Part shown: in pieces, positions 10,275 to 21,670 of the stretch
Layout of the letters: every line of letters starts with the position of its first letter
Numbering within the stretch: position 1 is the first letter of the stretch
DNA from: Prorocentrum cordatum
Lineage: Eukaryota; Sar; Dinophyceae; Prorocentrales; Prorocentraceae
Reading direction: 5' to 3'
NCBI GenBank assembly: GCA_963575745.1
Contig: CAUYUJ010003012.1
Location: 1-64,000, forward strand
DNA: 64,000 nucleotides
Position numbers and translations under genes: made by a program
Notes under the pieces: generated by a model
What the model was told of the DNA's origin: nothing
The model's database searches: none
What the model saw: the letters and a program-made list of their open reading frames with translations, nothing else

Positions 10275-10560
10275 CGGCGACGACGGCGACGACAACGACC
10301 GCGACGACGACCTCGGATTTAGACCCTTCAGCGGTTTTCGCGGCCTCTTCGAATTTCTTTGCAGCCGGGCGTCTGGCCTTCAATCGCCTGTTTCAATTCT
10401 CATCGCGCGCGGGCCCCTGGGAAAGCTTGCGGGGGCCTCCCGGGTGGTCCTCGGGGCTCGCGTCGGTTCTCGCGGGAGCTTGGTGGAGGCCTCGGGAGAC
10501 TCTGGGGGACGCTCTAGGGTCCATCGGGGAAGCCGCGTGACCTCGAGGGGGACCCCTCGG
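9335..10560. repeat. Composite minisatellite: GAC runs alternating with a ~140-bp unit
   Basis: Five units start near 9335, 9505, 9690, 9955 and 10305. Each starts after a GAC run with CTCGGATTTAGACCCTTCAG and contains TTCGAATTTCCTTCCGG. Most also carry a perfect palindrome, GGCCAGACGTCTGGCC or a variant. Each ends with GGTGGTTCTCGGGC before the next GAC run. The same family is at 18.83-19.93 kb. Confidence 0.88.
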
Positions 10561-10780
10561 CGACGGCGGCGGCAGGCGGCGGAGGGCGACGGCGCTGCGG
10601 GCCCCTGGGGAAGCTTTTGGGGACCTGTTGGGTGGTTCTCGGGGCTCGTGTCGGTTCTCGTGGGAGCTTGCTGGAGGCCTCGGGAGACTCTGGGGGGCAC
10701 TCTAGGGGCTATCGGGAAAGCCGCGTGACCTCGAGGGGAACCCCTCGGCGACGGCGGCGGCGGGCGGCGAAGGCGACGGC
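10441..10780. repeat. Two ~185-bp direct repeats
   Basis: Near copies at about 10441-10590 and 10625-10775 share GGCCTCGGGAGACTCTGG and AAGCCGCGTGACCTCGAGGG. They are an offshoot of the neighbouring composite minisatellite. No gene is seen. Confidence 0.75.
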
Positions 10781-10784
10781 GCGG

Positions 10785-10925
10785 GAATGTGTCTGCGTCT
10801 GCTGCCAGCAGCATGTCCCGCTGCTCCACCGTCAAGAGCTTTTGGAACGGGGCGCGCGTGAGGTCAGGCGTGGAGGTGACACATAAGTATGTCTCGAGCG
10901 TCGAACTCTCCGTAATCGGCAGGGT
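10785..10925 (-). pseudogene. Unidentified coding-like fragment
   Basis: On the minus strand about 45 residues of non-repetitive, protein-like sequence stand out between two repeat blocks (TLETYLCVTSTPDLTRAPF, then KLLTVEQRDMLLAADADTF). No family is recognised. It could be a relic exon; it is too short to judge. Confidence 0.3.
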
Positions 10926-10929
10926 GGCT

Positions 10930-11255
10930 CGGCCGTCTTGGCGGCGCCTCCCGTGGCCCACTTGGGGCTCTCTGGGCAATCTCTTGAGGGGTCCGTTTGG
11001 GGCTCTTTTGGGCCGTGTCAGTCTGGAGCCGTCCTGGGGACGTCTTGGACCGGTTTGGAAGGCTCGGGCTGTCTTGGGCTCTCTTGGGCCCTTTGGGGGG
11101 CCTCAGGGGGCGGCTTGGGAGCGTCTGGCGCCGTCCTGGAGCCGTCCGCGGGGCGTGCCGCGTCGATCTGGGGCACTCTTGGACCGTCCGCTGCGCGCTC
11201 GGGGCCGCTCGGAAGGCTCGGCGGCGGCCCCAGAGGCCGCCCTGGGCGGCCCGAA
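10930..11255. repeat. GGCCGTCTTGG-type array
   Basis: GC-rich degenerate minisatellite. It is homologous to 19.94-20.57 kb, sharing GTAATCGGCAGGGTGGCTCGG at its start and the GGGGGCGGCTTGGGAGCGTC block. Confidence 0.8.
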
Positions 11256-11529
11256 GCGCCCGAGGGCCCGCTGGGAGCGGCCCGGAGGGGGCCGGTTCGC
11301 TGCCACTGCTCGCCGATCTGGGGAGCGGTGAACGCTGCAGTGCAGGATAGATGAAGTTGATGACAGTGGGCTCCAACTTCGCCTCGCGCATCTCGCTCAG
11401 CAGCGCCAGCTCCCGCTGCCACTGCCCGCCCTTCTCACACGCGCTGACCTCAGCGCTGTTGCTGACCAGGGCTGACCAAGATCGAACTCGTTGAACGGTA
11501 TCCAAAACTGCTTCCTGTGCGATGGCCAC
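11255..11529 (-). pseudogene. PPR-like fragment, one full motif plus a decayed one
   Basis: One 35-residue PPR-like motif is at about 11356-11460 (VSACEKGGQWQRELALLSEM, ending LEPTVIN). A decayed second motif still reads GEQWQR before homology is lost in GC-rich DNA. PPR proteins are RNA-binding organelle factors with 35-residue helical repeats. One motif is not a gene; it may be an exon or a relic. The upstream part, VLDTVQRVRSWSALVSN, resembles the shared leader. Confidence 0.55.
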
Positions 11530-11623
11530 TGGCTACTTCTAGATCAGATGATGTCTGTTCAAACTATCCTGTGGTTGCCTAGCGTGATCACACGCAAATT
11601 GCATCGCAAGAGACTCGAAAGCG

Positions 11624-12145
11624 TCAAAGGCCGACCCGAAGGGAGACCGGGAATCCTGCCAAGTCGCCAGATGACTGCTCACACGCTGTGATGACCAAGT
11701 TGTGCACGCTCTTGTCTGACTCCAAAATGATTTCTTCCATCTCGCCGAGCAGTGATAATGCCTGCCGCCACTGGCAACATCTCTCACACGCGCAGATCCC
11801 AGCGGTGTAGCTGATGGCGTTCGCCTCCAGCTTTGCCTCCCGAATCTCGCCCAGAAGCGCCAAAGCCCGTTGCCATTGCTGACCCTTCTCGCACGCGCTG
11901 ATCCCTGCGTTGAAGCTGACAACGTTTGGGTCCAGCTTCGTTTCCCACATCTCGCTCAACAGCGACAAAGCCTGTTGCCACTGCCCGCCCTTTTCGCACG
12001 CGCTCATCCCAGCGCTGTAGCTGACCAGGGCTGACCCGTGGACTACGTCCACGAAATCTCCACGAATCAGCATGTGGCGGTGGACACGCTTCCGAAAGAC
12101 TAACATGATGACGTGGGGCTCGAACTTCGCATTCCACGCATGCTG
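11624..12145 (-). CDS. PPR-like exon with three consecutive motifs
   Basis: Three consecutive PPR-like motifs are open on the minus strand between 12019 and about 11700: YSAGMSACEKGGQWQQALSL, FNAGISACEKGQQWQRALAL and YTAGICACERCCQWRQALSL. The first two span 35 residues and the third 34. VHNLVITACEQSSG follows. Upstream are the leader words DFVDVVHGSALVS, and before them FEPHVIML, the end of another motif. This is the best-preserved PPR cluster of the window. The frame is open for 344 codons, but the first 170 are Gln/Ala/Ser-rich and doubtful. Start and splice sites are unknown. Confidence 0.55.
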   Translation of the reverse strand, partial: QHAWNAKFEPHVIMLVFRKRVHRHMLIRGDFVDVVHGSALVSYSAGMSACEKGGQWQQALSLLSEMWETKLDPNVVSFNAGISACEKGQQWQRALALLGEIREAKLEANAISYTAGICACERCCQWRQALSLLGEMEEIILESDKSVHNLVITACEQSSGDLAGFPVSLRVGL

Positions 12146-12454
12146 TTGCGTGATGCTGCTTGCCGCCGCTGCTGCGAACTGCTGGTAATGCTTACCGCTG
12201 CTGTGTGCTGCTGCTGCTTGTAGCTGCAGGGCGCTGTTGATGGCCAGCTCTGCTTTTGTGCGTATGGTCGGACCTAGGCCAGAAGAGCACCCTGCAGAAA
12301 CGTGAGACCCTCCGTCGGCCAAGACAAACAGAACATCCAGGGGTACCTTCCGCAGGATGCACAAGAACATCCAACAAGCACGAAGAACACGAGGGTACCC
12401 TCCCCGAACCGACCTCGATCTTATACCTCGGTCCGACCGTATTGCTGCCCGATG

Positions 12455-12486
<32 letters not shown>

Positions 12487-12590
12487 AGTTTCGCTGCTCG
12501 CAGTTGCTGCGCGTTCCCGCTGCCTGCTGCCCGCCTCGCGCTGCTGCCGCTCGCGGCTGCTGCTCCCTGATGCTGCAGGGTAATGGGTGA
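12146..12590. repeat. CTG/GCT-rich tract with (CTG)n run
   Basis: GCT/CTG triplets dominate, with a pure (CTG)n run near 12456-12485. On the minus strand this reads as Gln/Ala/Ser. It is homologous to 58.45-58.70 kb, so it belongs to a dispersed unit that also carries the PPR leader. Confidence 0.7.
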
Positions 12591-13440
12591 TGTTTCTCCC
12601 TCCTTGAAGGGGCCCAGGGGCACACAAATAAATACACACTCATCCCCGGATTCCCCATATGTTATCATACTTTCTTGATTTTCGTCTTTCCTCCCACGTC
12701 CCATATTCTCACACATGTGCCAGGCAATCGACGAACATTTGTGTCTGTGTGTGTGTTCCTTCCTTCAGGGTCCTCAGGCAACTTGCTGCTGGGAGTAGAT
12801 CGAGCAGCGAGAGGCCAGGACGGAGAACATTGAGGAAATGTGTGGGGGCGATCGGCGATCAGCGAAGAGCGAGGAGCAGGGAAGAACGGAGCGACGGCCG
12901 GGGCGAGATGGACGAGGAACGTCGAGGTTTGAGGAGGCTTGTCGTCCTTGTAAACCTCTGAGGGCTGTTTTCGGGCTCAGGGTTCGGGGGCCGATTCCTC
13001 AGGGATTTTGTCGACTTTGAAGGGGCGTTTGGGTTGGAGGCTCGAGAAGTTGGTGTCTGGCCGCTTGTCAATTTAGACTGCTTGCTGCTAGTGTTGCTTG
13101 CATTGGCTTGCTGCTCGCGTTCTGCTAGCTTACCGCTTGGGCCTTCTTGGGGCAGTGTCAGGGCCCAGGCTGGACATTCAGAAGCGCACGCGCGCCTTAT
13201 CGTGAACGTTTTCGTACTCGGCGTTTCGACATTGGGCGAAAGGGGGGGGAGCGGGGGCTTTCTGGCTCTGGACCTGTGCTTGGTGCGGCTGCTTGGAGCC
13301 GTGCGTGATCTGGGGGAGGCCCCACCTGCTCGAAACAGGCGCCCCAAAAAACAGCCAAGACCTGCTCCAGGGGGAGGGGGGGTGCGAGCCCGCGCCGATC
13401 GGCAAAACAAGGGATACAAAACGATCACCTCTTCAACGAT
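12591..13440. repeat. Dispersed repeat shared with 58.7-59.4 kb
   Basis: No gene is supported. The stretch from about 12860 to 13110 aligns with 59119-59415 (shared GATCAGCGAAGAGC, GCGACGGCC, GACTGCTTGCTGCTAG). The segment 12600-12760 is similar to 49690-49850. Confidence 0.6.
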
Positions 13441-13444
13441 GTTC

Positions 13445-13575
13445 CAGGAGGAGGAGGAGGAGGAGGGAGGGAGGAGGAGGAGGAGGAGGGAGGGGAGGAG
13501 GGAGGAGGGGGAGGGAGGAAGAGGAGGAGGAGGAGAGGAGGAGGAGGAGGAGGAGGAGGAGGAGGAGGATGTTCC
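13445..13575 (+). repeat. GGA microsatellite
   Basis: About 125 bp of GGA/GGG purine repeat. It is followed after some 120 bp of GC-rich sequence by a long TCC tract on the same strand, so it forms an inverted microsatellite pair. Confidence 0.9.
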
Positions 13576-13704
13576 ATCGTGGGCGCGGCCCAGGGACGAG
13601 CTTGAGCCGCCTTCCGGGCAGCTTTCGGGGCCGCCCTCGCCTCGGGCCGCCCCGGGGCGATCCTGAGCCGCCTTCGGGCGGACTCTAGGGCCACGACTGG
13701 ACAG

Positions 13705-14095
13705 CCTCCTCCTCCTCCTCCTCCTCCTCCTCCTCCTCCTCCTCCTCCTCCTCCTTCCTCCTCCTCCCCCTCCTCCTCCTCCCCTTCCTCCTCCTCCTCC
13801 TCTCTCCTCCTCCTCCTCCTCCTCCTCTTCTCCTCCTCCTCCTCCTCCTCCTCCTCCTCCGGTCATATCCCTCCTCCTCCTCCTCCTCTCCTCCTCCTCC
13901 TCGGTCCTCCTCCTCCTCCTCCTCCTCCTCCCTCCTCCTCCTCCTCCTCCTCCTCCTACCCTCCTATCTCCTCCTCCTCCTATTCCTATTCCTATTCCTA
14001 TTCCTATTCCTATTCCTATTCCTATTCCTACTCCTATTCCTCCTCCTCCTCCTCCTCCTCCTCCTCCTCCTCCTCCTCCTCCTCCGCGCACGCGA
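13705..14095 (+). repeat. TCC microsatellite with internal (CCTATT)n
   Basis: Almost pure pyrimidine on the + strand. Between about 13978 and 14037 the unit becomes CCTATT, about nine copies, then returns to TCC. The Gly/Ile/Arg frames on the minus strand are translations of the repeat. Confidence 0.92.
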
Positions 14096-14640
14096 GCCTC
14101 CTCTTCAGCGATGCTCCTCTTCGTGGCCGCGGCCGCCCGAGGAGGCGAGGAGGACGCGCGCGGGCGGCGACGGGCTCGGCAGCAGGCGGGAGGCTCTGCG
14201 GAGCAAGCCTCCGGTGGCCGGCTCTCCGTCTCAGGGAGAGACCCCTCCCCGACGGGTCGCCAAGTAGGTGTTGAAGGCGAGCAGGCTGCACGACGCCTCG
14301 CCGCCCTCGCGCGAAGCGCGAGGAAGCAGTTAAAGGTGTTGAAGAATCAGGCCCCGACGGGTCGCCCGGTGAGACGGGCGCCGCTCTCACGCAGGGGGCC
14401 ACAAGGAAAGGCCGAGGACTTCCTGGTTCTGCGCTGGGCCCCCCTGCTTTCCCTCCGACCCTTCCGGGGAGCTCACGCCGCGCCGTGGCTCCGCCGCCTC
14501 CTCGGCGCCGCAGTCGCTGCTGCAGGCCGCCCTGCCTGGGAGCCCCAGGCCTTCGTGCCCGTCGTGGCGCCGCGATGTGTTGGCCGGCTCTGCCAGCAGA
14601 GGCCGCGGTGCCGGCGCCGCCCCAGCCACACGCCGAGTGC
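14096..14640. other. GC-rich region without a recognised gene
   Basis: Mixed GC-rich sequence. The words CCCCGACGGGTCGCC near 14255 and 14350 recur near 49930, so it belongs in part to a dispersed family. Open frames on both strands have no recognisable domain. Confidence 0.35.
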
Positions 14641-14642
14641 TG

Positions 14643-14785
14643 AATCCTCCTCCTCCTCCTCCTCCTCCTCCTCCTCCTCCTCCTCCTCCTCCTCCTCCTC
14701 CTGCTCCTCCTCCGCCTCCTCCTCCTCCTCCTCCTCCTCTTCCTCCTCCTCCTCCTCCTCCTCCTCCTCCTCCTCCTCCTCCTCC
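14643..14785 (+). repeat. TCC microsatellite
   Basis: About 140 bp of nearly perfect (TCC)n with two small interruptions. Confidence 0.95.
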
Positions 14786-14789
14786 CAGA

Positions 14790-15340
14790 GCTCCCTAAGG
14801 GATCTTCCCTCGGAAGCCTCCGGGAGGCGGTCTTAGGAGATCCTCCCGGGACTTCTCGGGGGCCTCGTGGGGCCCGAGTTGGGCCTCTCGGGGGCCTCCT
14901 GGGGCTTCTGGGAGACCTCTTGGGGGCCTGCTGGCGATCTCGGGGGTTATCTTAGGGAATGCCAGGTCGAGTTTCCTTTTTGGGAGCCATCTTGGGCCCT
15001 CTTGGACAGGCTTGGGAGCCGCTTGGGCGGTCTTAGGGCCCTCTCGGGCTGTCTGGGGTCTTTCTTGGGGCCTGTTGGGCCGTGTTGGGGTGATCTGGAG
15101 AGTCGGAAGCGTAAAAAAGCGAGAACGTCCAAATTAGCAAAAATCTTTAAGGAAATCAATGAGTTTGGCCTCTCGGAGCCCTCTTGGGAGGCTTCTGGGA
15201 GCCCTCGTGGGCCGTCTTGGAGCCCTGGTTGGCCGTCCGAAAGCCACGTTGGGCCCTCTTGGGCCGTCTGGGCGCGTCTCGTGCCATCTGGGACCGTCTC
15301 GGAGCTCGCAACGGGCCGCCAGGGCTGATTTGTGCCACCT
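14790..15340. repeat. GGCCGTCTTGG-type array
   Basis: Degenerate GC-rich minisatellite with an A-rich punctuation box near 15100-15165 (GCGTAAAAAAGCGAGAACGT). No gene. Confidence 0.8.
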
Positions 15341-15344
15341 GAGC

Positions 15345-15411
15345 CCCCACCCCTCTGGCACGCGCCGCTCCCGACCATGTAGTACAGACGATTGCTGACG
15401 CGTGAGCTCAC
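15345..15411 (-). pseudogene. Truncated PPR-like head
   Basis: The minus strand reads RLYYMVGSGACQRG, a diverged head of the PPR-like motif. Homology ends after CAGAGG, followed by GGTGGG. Same truncation point as the other heads. Confidence 0.4.
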
Positions 15412-15439
15412 ATCCGCGGAAACTTGAGCATTTGCATGC

Positions 15440-16270
15440 GAGGTCTCCTTGTGGTCACCCGCTCCTGCCTACCCTGCGGCTTCAGGCGCCTCCCGGGGCG
15501 CTCGGGGAGCGCCCCAAGTGGGCCCAGAGAGAATCCACAGGCAAGTGGCGTCACTCCACTTGCTTTTGGGCTCTCTGGGAGTCCACTTGAAGCCGGCCCT
15601 CTTGGGGCCTGCCTGGGCCTACCCTGGGGCTTCAGGCGGGTCTTAGGCGGCGCCTGGGAGCGCTCCGAGAGGGCCCCAAGCGGGCCAGGAGAGAATCCAC
15701 AAGCGCGTGGAGTGACGCCACTTGCTTCTGGGCTATCTTGGAATCCTTTTGGAGCTCTCTGGGGGTCTCCCTTTGTGGGCCATCTTGGAGGGCTCTTGGA
15801 GCTCTCTGGGGCTCTCCCCTCGAGGGCCTCTGGCTCTGGGCAGGAGTCGGGCGAGCTCCCGGGAGGCGCCGACGGGGCCCCAAACTTCCACCCCCGAGAG
15901 GGCCCAAGAGGAAAAGGCGTCACTCCGCTGGCTTTGGGGCGCTCTCGGAAATGCACGTCGAGCCGTCTCTGAAGCCGCCCTGTGGTCTCATAGGGGGGCC
16001 CGCTCCTGCCTGCCCCTGCGGCGTCAGCCGGGGCCGAGGCGGCCTGCGGGAGCGCTCGGAGAGCGCCCCGAGTGCCCTTCAAGTGGGCCTGGAGAGAACC
16101 CACAAGCAAGGGGCGTCACTCCACGTGCTTGTGGGCTCTCCTGGAATCCCCCCGAAGGACCTGAATCTCTTGGATCTCTTGGGATCTCTTGGGCTTTTTG
16201 GGCTCTCTGGACTTCTGCGTGTGAGCAGGCTCTGTGCTTCCCGTGCGCGCCCGCCCGCACAGCGGCTGGC
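15440..16270. repeat. Dispersed array repeat with short hairpins
   Basis: Several diverged copies of the family seen at 8.04-9.06 kb. Inverted words such as GCAAGTGG and CCACTTGC around a 7-nt loop occur near 15541. No gene is supported. Confidence 0.75.
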
Positions 16271-16273
16271 ATG

Positions 16274-16532
16274 CCCTGACTTCGGATCCGCCGCACTTTG
16301 GTTGACTTTCCGACTCGGACTTGTGCCACACATGCGCCCCAAACGCTGCGAAAAGGTATGGCGGAGATGTCCACCTCAGGAAGAGATAGCGCGGATACTT
16401 CCGCAGAGGTATGGCGAAGACAGCGGCGGCAAAGTAGGGCGGAAATCGGCATCAAAGGAACTCGACAAGCAGGGCGGAAATGTCCGCCCTACTTGGAAAA
16501 CCCACGAAAGCACGGCGGATCCGAAGTCGGGG
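16274..16532 (+). mobile_element. 259-bp MITE, copy 1
   Basis: The ends are inverted repeats: CCCTGACTTCGGATCCGCCG at the left and its near-perfect complement at the right. Inside, near the right end, AGGGCGGA and TCCGCCCT form a hairpin. Two further copies of identical length are at 47396-47654 and 49018-49276. It has no coding capacity, which fits a non-autonomous DNA transposon. No clear target-site duplication is seen. Confidence 0.78.
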
Positions 16533-16559
16533 GGCTGTTTTCCCCTCGCGCCCTACATG

Positions 16560-17060
16560 GGCCCGCCCTCGTGCGAGCGGGGTGACTTGGCTTGGCTTGG
16601 AATCCACATGAAGCAGCTCTGAAAGCCGTTCTGGGGCCTCTTGGGGCCTGCCTGGGCCTACCCTGGGGCTTCGGGCGGGTCTTAGGCGGCGCCTGGGAGC
16701 GCTCCGAGAGGGCCTCAAGTGGGCCAGGAGAGAATCCCAAAAGCAAGTGGAGTGACGCCACTTGCTTCTGGGCTATCTTGGAATCCTTTTGGAGCTCTCT
16801 GGGGGTCTCCCTTTGAGGGCCTCTGGGACCCTTTGGGCCTCTCTGGGACTTCTCTTGGGGCCCTCCGGGACCGTCTTGGGGCCGTCTTGGAACTGTCTTG
16901 GGGCTTTCTTGGGCCATCCTGGGGCTCTCTTGGGCGGTTGAAGCCGAAAAAGGTGAGAACACGAAAACCATAAGAAGAAACCGCTCCGAAGGCTACCGCA
17001 GCGGCTCCGAGGACCCGCCCAGAGCGGCCCGGGCCCCGGGGGGGCCCCCTGGACGGGCCG
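16560..17060. repeat. GGCCGTCTTGG-type array
   Basis: GC-rich array. A perfect 10-bp-arm hairpin AAGCAAGTGG / CCACTTGCTT with a 7-nt loop lies at 16741-16767. The A-rich box GCCGAAAAAGGTGAGAACAC is at about 16943 and recurs near 29391. Confidence 0.8.
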
Positions 17061-17125
17061 GGAGGGGACCAGTTCGCTGCCACCGCTAGCCCTTTTCGCG
17101 CGCGCTGTCCGCGGTATCGTAAGAG

Positions 17126-17407
17126 AGAGATGACGGTGGGTACCAGCTTTGCCTCCCACATCTCGCTCAGCAGCGCCAGCGCCCGCTGCCACTGCTTGCC
17201 CTTCTCGCACGCGCTGATCCCAGCACTGTAGCTGACTAGGGCTGACCCGTGGACTCCGTCCACGACATCTTTCTGGAATGGTTCTCGGAGGAACGGCGCA
17301 GATTGTACCGAAAATCTACAAACACGGCGGCGGCTCGGGCGGCGGCAGCGAGACCGCGCCTTCGTGTCCGAGCTCTTGCAGCGCTGCAGCAGCTTGGCCC
17401 AGCGCAC
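17126..17407 (-). pseudogene. PPR-like cassette: leader plus one motif
   Basis: The minus strand gives a basic leader (RWAKLLQRC, KARSRCRRPSRRR, FLREPFQKDVVDGVHGSAL), then one 35-residue PPR-like motif at 17126-17230 (YSAGISACEKGKQWQRALAL, ending LVPTVIS). A decayed second motif follows. The leader is repeated at 36.84-37.01 kb and partly at 25.34-25.48 kb. It may be an exon of a PPR gene or a dead copy. Confidence 0.55.
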
Positions 17408-18533
17408 TGCTCGTTCACCCCCCTCCTATTGAGGACAGTTTCGAAGTCTCTCGGGGATGTGCGTCGAAGTCGAAGCCCATCTGAGGCGTCTCAGGAGCGC
17501 TCGGGGAAGGGCTCGGGAGGCCATCGGGGAAAGCCGCCGAAAGCGCCGGGGAGGCTCGCAAGGATCTACAGGGAGGGCCCAAGAGAGCTTCAAGAAAATT
17601 TGAAATCCAGCGAACTCTTAAGAGAAACCGCTGTTGGGTCGGCCATCACCTCCGGGCGCGCCTTGATGGTGCGATCCAGTCGCATCACCGCCAACGGGAG
17701 GGTTTGTTCGCCATGTCCCATTCTGTTCGCCCAGAGGGTCTGTGGAGGCCTTCGGGCGAACAGAACGGGACAGGGCAAGGAATGGGGAAGACATGTCCGA
17801 ATCTCCTGGGCCCCCCAGATGCTCGTCCGAAGAATGCGGAGAGGTCCCAGGGTCATATCAATTGGCTGCTGTCCCAGGGGTCCGGTCTGCTTGGCCCGAA
17901 GAGTTTGCCAAGGCCCCTGGGGGAACAGAATGGCACAGCATATCGGGCAAAGGGGGGCGGTAGCTGGCCTGTCAGACCCGGCGTTCGTCTTCTGCCCAAG
18001 CGGCGCGGGGCCCACGGGCCCCAGGGTTGGCGTCCCGCTGGGATTCCTCTTGTTCGCCCACAGGGTTGGAGGAGGCCTCCAGGCGAACAGAATGGGGCAG
18101 GACAATGAATGTGGGAGACTTGTCGCAAGCTCCCAGCACCCCCAAGTGTGCGCCCGAAGGGTGTGGGGCCGCGTTGGCTCCCTCAAAGGGCCGTCTTGGA
18201 GCCGTCTAGGCCCGTCTTGAGGGCGCCGTTTGCCCTGATGGGGCCGTCTTGGTTCGTCGTGGGCCCCTCATGGGCGCGTCCGTAGGCCGTCCTGGGCCCA
18301 TCGGGGTCCTCGTGGGGCTGTCTTGGAGCCGTCTGGGACCGTAAGGAGGCTGCCTTGGAGTCGTCTTGGGCCCCTCCTGTGCGCCTCCTTGGGCCGTCCT
18401 GGGCCCAGCAGGGGCCGTGTTGGCACCCTCTTGGGGCTGTCTTGGAGCCGTCTTGAGCCGTCGCAGCGCGCCTTGGGTTGTGCTGGGTCCGTCTTGGCCC
18501 GTCTTGGGGCCTTCCTGGGCGGTTCCTCGGAGC
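17220..18533. repeat. Segmental duplication A, copy 1
   Basis: About 1.3 kb is nearly identical to 36830-38130, including the PPR leader. The segment 17400-18180 between leader and array has no recognised gene but contains three diverged direct repeats of CGAACAGAAYGGGRCAGG. Small indels distinguish the copies (for example ACATGTCCGAATCTCCTGG here against a shorter form near 37400). Confidence 0.9.
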
Positions 18534-18620
18534 CTCTTGGGGCCCCCTCGGAGCTCTCTTGGGGCCGTCTTGGGGTTCTGTGAGGCCGTTTCAAGGCTCT
18601 CTGGCGTCGTCTTGGGGACA
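18180..18620. repeat. GGCCGTCTTGG-type array
   Basis: Regular GGGCCGTCTTGG and GGAGCCGTCTTGG units with a period near 15 or multiples of it. The left part lies inside duplication A. Confidence 0.85.
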
Positions 18621-18629
18621 GCGAGCGGG

Positions 18630-19935
<1,306 letters not shown>

Positions 19936-20560
19936 CGACAGGGTGACTCGGGCCGTCTTGGCGGCGCCTCGCGTGGCCCACTTGGGGCTCTCTGGGGAGC
20001 CTCTTGAGGGGTCCGTTTGAAGCTCTTTTGGGCCGTCTCAGGACTCTCTGGAGCCGTTCTGGGGCCCTCTTGGGCCGTTTTGGAAGGCTCGGGCTGTCTT
20101 GGGGCCCTCGTGGGGCCGTCTTGGGCTCTCTTGGGGGCCTCCTGTGGCCCTCTCGGGGCTTTCCTGGGGGCCTTTTCGTACCCTCCGGGGTCAGTCTTGG
20201 GCTGGGGCTCCCTGGGGCCGTCTTGGGGCCCTCTTTGGCCGTCTTGGGGCTCTCTTGGGTGCCTCTGGGGCAGTGTTGGGGTGGTCTTGGAGGCTCATCC
20301 GGCCGTCTTGGACGCTCTGCCGACCCCAAAAGCGAGTCTGCCAAAAATGCACGTTTTCCGAAGGGAGTGTGGCGATTTGTTGGCTCCTGGGGGCCCTTTG
20401 GGGGGCCTCAGGGGGCGGCTTGGGAGCGTCTGGGGCCGTCCTGGAGCCGTCCGCGGGACGTGCCGCGCCGATCTGGGGCAGTCTTGGACCGTCCGCTGCG
20501 CGCTCGGGGCCGCTCGGAAGGCTCGGCGGCGGCCCCGGCGGCTGGGCGGCCCGAAGCGCC
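19936..20560. repeat. GGCCGTCTTGG-type array
   Basis: The array ends on the right in the same GC-rich block as at 11.1-11.3 kb. A punctuation box near 20320-20375 reads CAAAAATGCACGTTTTCCGA; the same words recur near 22010. Confidence 0.8.
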
Positions 20561-20880
20561 CGAGGGCCCGCTGGGAGCGGCCCGGAGGGGGCCGGTTCGC
20601 TGCCACTGCTCGCCAATCCGGGGAGCCGTGAACGACGCATGGTAGGATAGATGACGTTGGGCTTCAGGTTCGCCTCCCACATCTCCCTCAGCAGCGCGAG
20701 GGCCCGCTGCCACTGCTCGCCCTGCTCGCAAGCGCTGATCCCCGCGTTGTAGCTGATGACGTTGCGCTCCAGCTTGGCCTCCAACATCTCGCTCAGCAGC
20801 ACCAGGGCCCGCTGCCACTGCTCGCCCTTCTCGCACGCGCTGATCCCAGTATTGTAGGAGAGACTAGGGCTGACCCGCGG
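20561..20880 (-). pseudogene. PPR-like fragment, two motifs plus a decayed third
   Basis: The motifs YNTGISACEKGEQWQRALVL and YNAGISACEQGEQWQRALAL span 20647-20856 with exact 35-residue spacing. A third, decayed, keeps GEQWQR and then merges with GC-rich DNA. The upstream leader is only partly kept (SPSLS). Open on the minus strand; no start or splice site can be assigned. Confidence 0.55.
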
Positions 20881-21670
20881 CCTTCCGGCCGCGGAGTTGG
20901 CCCGCCATGGTGTGAACGTGGAAAGAGCGTCTCCTGGGCCTCGCGGGGGGGAGGTTGGAGGGGACGGTGTGGATGGAGGAAGTGGTCGCTGAAGGGGGAG
21001 GTGGGCGAGGGATGCAAGCAAGCAGGCCTGAAGACAGGAACGCATGTAGGCACAACGTGGTGTGGACAGACGCTGTTTCTCACGCCGCGCTCTGTGTTCA
21101 TCATAGCTTTTGCGGGGCAGGTCGCCGTGATAATTTTATGTGCTCTTAGCTGGGGCCGCGTGATAAACGACCCAAGAGGCCCGCAAGAGGGCGCCGAGGT
21201 GGCCCGCAAGAGGGCGCCGAGGTGGCCCGCACTGGGGCCGCTCAGGCGCCCGGTGCACGGGAGGATCACCGATAGGACGCTGGAGAAACTGTCAAGTAAC
21301 TGTCACTTTGGTTTACTTGGGCTGCGCGTTAGGAGCCTTCCCGGGGTGTCTGGACACTGTTGGGGCCTTCTTCGGTGCATGTTCGGGACATCTCTGTGGC
21401 TCCTAGTATCGGCTTTTGGGCCATTTTGGCCGCCCTCCTCGTCCTCCCCCGGATCGGTCATCCAGTCGATCTTCTTTAGGAGCCATCTCGGTGTGTCTGG
21501 ACCGTCTTGGGGCCTCCTTCGGGTCATGCTCGGGACATCTCGGTGGCTTCTATCGGAGTTGGGGGCCATTTTGGGCGTCCTCCTCCTCCTCCTCCCCTCG
21601 ATCCTTCATCCCGTCGATCTTCTCGTCAGTCGTCGACGCTCCCCAAGAGACAAGCATTCAAGGCCTCATG
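20881..21670. other. Mixed region with short tandem duplications
   Basis: No gene is recognised. A 23-bp unit (GGCCCGCAAGAGGGCGCCGA type) repeats two to three times at 21178-21235. Two ~170-bp direct repeats occupy about 21310-21650 (shared CATGCTCGGGACATCTCGGT and GGGGGCCATTTTGG). Confidence 0.5.

Noticed and set aside
13978-14037. (CCTATT)n as a possible telomere-like array
   Set aside because: The known dinoflagellate-type telomere unit is TTTAGGG. This hexamer lies inside a TCC tract and looks like microsatellite drift.
12859-14091. 410-codon open frame on the minus strand
   Set aside because: More than half of it is TCC and CCTATT microsatellite read as Gly, Ile and Arg/Glu runs. No domain.
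17249-17263. GTGGACTCCGTCCAC as a transcription terminator
   Set aside because: No U tract follows, and it lies inside the coding frame of the PPR leader.
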